Shown here piece by piece: positions 5,725-8,059 of a stretch of 8,059 nucleotides of DNA (the first letter of the stretch is position 1; each line of letters starts with the position of its first letter). The notes below the pieces were generated by a model. The model did no database searches, was not told where the DNA came from, and saw nothing but the letters and a program-made list of their open reading frames with translations. The translations under genes were made by a program, and so were the position numbers. This stretch comes from Acidobacteriota bacterium (GTDB lineage: Bacteria; Acidobacteriota; Vicinamibacteria; Vicinamibacterales; 2-12-FULL-66-21), in assembly GCA_013817065.1 (NCBI GenBank), contig JACDDJ010000176.1, forward strand, positions 1 through 8,059, in the 5' to 3' direction.

Positions 5725-8059
5725 ATGCGCTCCATTGCCACCGATATCAGCTACGCCGTTCGGATGTTCATCAAGAAGCCGGGCTTTGCGTTGACCGCGA
5801 TCTTCACGCTGGCCCTTGGCATCGGCGCCGCGGCGGCGATTTTCAGCGTCATGAACGCGGTGCTGCTGAAGCCGCTGCCGTATGCGGACCCCGAGCGTCT
5901 GGTCCACGTCGCCAACGACTTGCGCGCACGGAATGTTCAGGACTTCCCGTGGCCGGGTCCCGACTTCCACGATCTGCGGACCACGTCGACGCAGTTCTCC
6001 GGGCTGGCGGGACTGGTGACCGGCCGGCAGGTGTTCGTGACGCCAGGTCAGTCCGACGCCGAGTCGGTGACAACCGGTGCCGCGACCCCGAACCTGTTCC
6101 GCGTCCTGGGCGCACGCATGGCGATGGGATCGGACTTCGTTGATGCCGACGGCACACCGCCGCCACCACAGCCCGATGGCGCGCAGGCTGACGGTCCGCC
6201 TCCCAATCAGAACCCGCCACGCACGGTCCTCAGCTACCAGTTCTGGCAGCGGCGGTTCGGCGCCGATGCGAGCGTTGTCGGCAAGGTGGTTCGTCTCGGG
6301 GAGCAGCCCTTCGAGGTCATCGGCGTGCTGGAGCCCAGATTCGAGCTGCTCTATCCGCCCGGGATCAACGTGCAGCGCGCGCCGGACGTCTGGACGCCGC
6401 TCGCCATCCACTTCTCGACCGGCTCTCGCAACGACGTGTTCCTGCGCATCGTTGGCCGACTGAAGGATGGCGCCACCATCGCGTCCGCGCAGCGGGAAGT
6501 CGACACCCTGGCCGCTGATCTGCGGTCGCGGTTCACGATCAAGCAGACTTCCGGGTTGCACTTCCGGATCGAGCCGATGCACGAGGATCTCGTCCGCGAG
6601 GTGCGGCCGGTCATCGTGGCGCTGATGGGCGCGGTCACGTTCGTGCTGCTGATCGCGTGCGCCAACGTGGCCAACCTGCTGCTGGTGCGAGCGGCATCAC
6701 GCGAACGCGAGCTCGCCGTGCGCGCGGCGCTCGGTGGAACACGCGGCCGGCTCGTGCAGCAGCTGCTCACCGAAAGCCTGCTGCTGTCGCTGGCAGCGGT
6801 CGCACTTGGCCTTGGCTTCGCATGGGCAGGGGTTCGCATTCTGCTCGCGCTCGGGCCCGAGAATCTTCCACGCCTCGGGCAGGTCTCGGTGGACCCGGCG
6901 GTTGTCACCTTCGCGGCGATCGCGGGCGTCGTCTCGGTCGTGCTGTTTGGATTGCTGCCGGCGGTTCGCGCCTCGCGGCCCGACGTCATGGACCTGCTGC
7001 GCCGCGCCGGACGCAGCGGCGGACTGGCCTCCGGCGGCTGGATGCGCACGACGGTCGTGACGCTCGAAGTGGCGCTGTCGTTCGTGCTGCTGGTCGGCTC
7101 CGGGCTGATGATCCGCAGCTTCATCGAGCTGCAGCGCGCGGCGCCGGGGTTCGATCCCAACCAGGTCCTGACGTTTTCAACCCCGAACCTGCGACTGCCG
7201 ACCCCGGCCGCGCGCCAGGCATTCGTGCGTGACCTGCGGACCCGGCTGCTGGCACTGCCGGGTGTGACGGATGTGACCGCGGCAACGCCGCTGCCGCTGG
7301 ACGGCCGCATCGGCCTTGCGCGCTGGGGCACGGAAGAGGCGCTCGCCGATCCCGCCAAGTTTCAGCAGGCGACGACGCACGTGGTATTTCCGGGCTACTT
7401 CGAGGCGATGCGCACCCGCATCATCGAGGGGCGCGGATACACAGAAGAGGACAACAACCGTCCGAACGCGCGCCTGCTGATCATCGACAGAATTCTTGCC
7501 GCCAAGGCGTTCCCCGGTCAGAGTGCGGTAGGGAAGACGATTGTCGCGCGCGTGAACAGCCCTGAGCCGCAGCGATACGAGGTGATCGGTGTCGTCGATC
7601 ACCAGCGTCACACCGACCTGGCAAAGGACGGCCGCGAAGCGCTGTTCCTCACCGACGGTTCCTTTGGTTTTGGAGCAGCGAATCGCTGGGCCGTCAGAAC
7701 GTCCGGGGATCCGATGGCGCAGGCCGCGACGGTCAAGGCGCTCGTGAGCGAACTGAATCCGCGGACGGGCGCGATCGAGGTCCAGCCGATGTCGGCGTTC
7801 ATCGCCGAGGCCGAGGCGCAGACCAAGTTTGCGCTGGTGTTGATCGCCGTCTTTGCCGGTGTAGCGCTGGTGCTTGCTGCCGTCGGGCTCTATAGCGTTC
7901 TCTCGACCACCGTTCGTCAGCGCACCCCGGAGATCGGCGTGCGGATGGCCTTCGGCGCGGCGCGCGGCGGCATCTTCAAGATGATGGTCGTGCAGGGGCT
8001 GAGGCTGAGCGGCATCGGCATTGGCATCGGGATTGTTGCGGCGCTGGTGTTGACGAGCG
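5725..8059 (+). CDS. MacB/FtsX-type two-module ABC permease (ADOP-like), C-terminus beyond window
   Basis: The frame is open for 778 codons to the window edge; family length near 800-830 suggests 40-60 residues are missing. It is an inner-membrane permease with two repeated halves, each made of a leading membrane helix, a periplasmic MacB-type domain and an FtsX module. Half one has a helix at about 21-48 (ALGIGAAAAIFSVMNAVLL), a periplasmic domain at about 50-285 (SYQFWQRRFG is typical), and FtsX helices from about 296 with IACANVANLLL (310-320) and RERELAVRAALGG (326-338). Half two has a helix at about 443-467, a second periplasmic domain, and a helix near 702-726 followed by RTPEIGVRMAFGA (733-745). 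A Pro-rich insert (residues 145-165) interrupts the first periplasmic domain. The start at 5725 matches the family N-terminus, though no good RBS is seen (GAGGGTG, 5703-5709, is too far). No ATPase is adjacent, which is common in this family. The transported substrate is unknown. It diverges from the related pseudogene. Confidence 0.9.
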   Translation, partial: MRSIATDISYAVRMFIKKPGFALTAIFTLALGIGAAAAIFSVMNAVLLKPLPYADPERLVHVANDLRARNVQDFPWPGPDFHDLRTTSTQFSGLAGLVTGRQVFVTPGQSDAESVTTGAATPNLFRVLGARMAMGSDFVDADGTPPPPQPDGAQADGPPPNQNPPRTVLSYQFWQRRFGADASVVGKVVRLGEQPFEVIGVLEPRFELLYPPGINVQRAPDVWTPLAIHFSTGSRNDVFLRIVGRLKDGATIASAQREVDTLAADLRSRFTIKQTSGLHFRIEPMHEDLVREVRPVIVALMGAVTFVLLIACANVANLLLVRAASRERELAVRAALGGTRGRLVQQLLTESLLLSLAAVALGLGFAWAGVRILLALGPENLPRLGQVSVDPAVVTFAAIAGVVSVVLFGLLPAVRASRPDVMDLLRRAGRSGGLASGGWMRTTVVTLEVALSFVLLVGSGLMIRSFIELQRAAPGFDPNQVLTFSTPNLRLPTPAARQAFVRDLRTRLLALPGVTDVTAATPLPLDGRIGLARWGTEEALADPAKFQQATTHVVFPGYFEAMRTRIIEGRGYTEEDNNRPNARLLIIDRILAAKAFPGQSAVGKTIVARVNSPEPQRYEVIGVVDHQRHTDLAKDGREALFLTDGSFGFGAANRWAVRTSGDPMAQAATVKALVSELNPRTGAIEVQPMSAFIAEAEAQTKFALVLIAVFAGVALVLAAVGLYSVLSTTVRQRTPEIGVRMAFGAARGGIFKMMVVQGLRLSGIGIGIGIVAALVLTS

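Noticed and set aside
5564..5794. Small plus-strand frames starting in repeat copy B (5564 and 5610)
   Set aside because: They translate the repeat and then overlap the permease N-terminus in another frame. The permease frame has clear homology and these do not.
6351..7358. Minus-strand frame of 335 codons opposite the intact permease
   Set aside because: It is Ser/Arg/Ala-rich shadow sequence with no membrane or domain pattern, opposite a convincing permease.

Overview
The window is GC-rich and looks like a chromosomal segment of a soil-type bacterium, most likely an Acidobacteriota member of the Vicinamibacteria kind. That guess rests on three things: two-module MacB/FtsX permeases of the type abundant in Acidobacteria, a secreted Asp-box/sortilin-like repeat protein, and intergenic CCATCTA-type heptad repeats. 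No ribosomal or other phylogenetic marker is present, so the assignment is inference.

Layout. Bases 1 to about 95 look like the 3' end of a group II intron: domain V with an AGC triad and GAAA, then a domain VI-like hairpin with a bulged A. The body of the intron lies upstream, outside the window. About 35 bases later starts an IMP dehydrogenase/GMP reductase family gene (130-1665, +) with a CBS-pair insert and unusual residues around the active-site cysteine and flap. A 75-base gap with a short heptad array and a strong ribosome binding site leads to a 794-residue exported Asp-box repeat protein (1741-4125, +).

Converging on it from the right is a broken permease gene (4273-5493, -). Two compensating frameshifts disrupt it, and its first FtsX module runs directly into the end of its second, so it has lost about 1.2 kb of middle relative to its neighbour. 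Divergent from it is a permease gene of the same family that is open over the visible part (5725 to past the window end, +); about its last 40-60 residues lie outside.

Three of the four intergenic regions carry a 7-bp-periodic repeat (GGTAGAT on one strand, ATCTACC on the other). In two of them it forms a palindromic element of about 110-125 bp with hairpin cores. These two copies flank the permease pseudogene in opposite orientation.

Functionally the genes do not form an evident single pathway: purine nucleotide metabolism, an exported repeat protein of unknown role, and export-type permeases without an adjacent ATPase. I see no defence system, CRISPR array, tRNA or rRNA. The most interesting content is the repeat element, the collapsed two-module permease, the atypical IMPDH active site and the intron end abutting the guaB-like gene.
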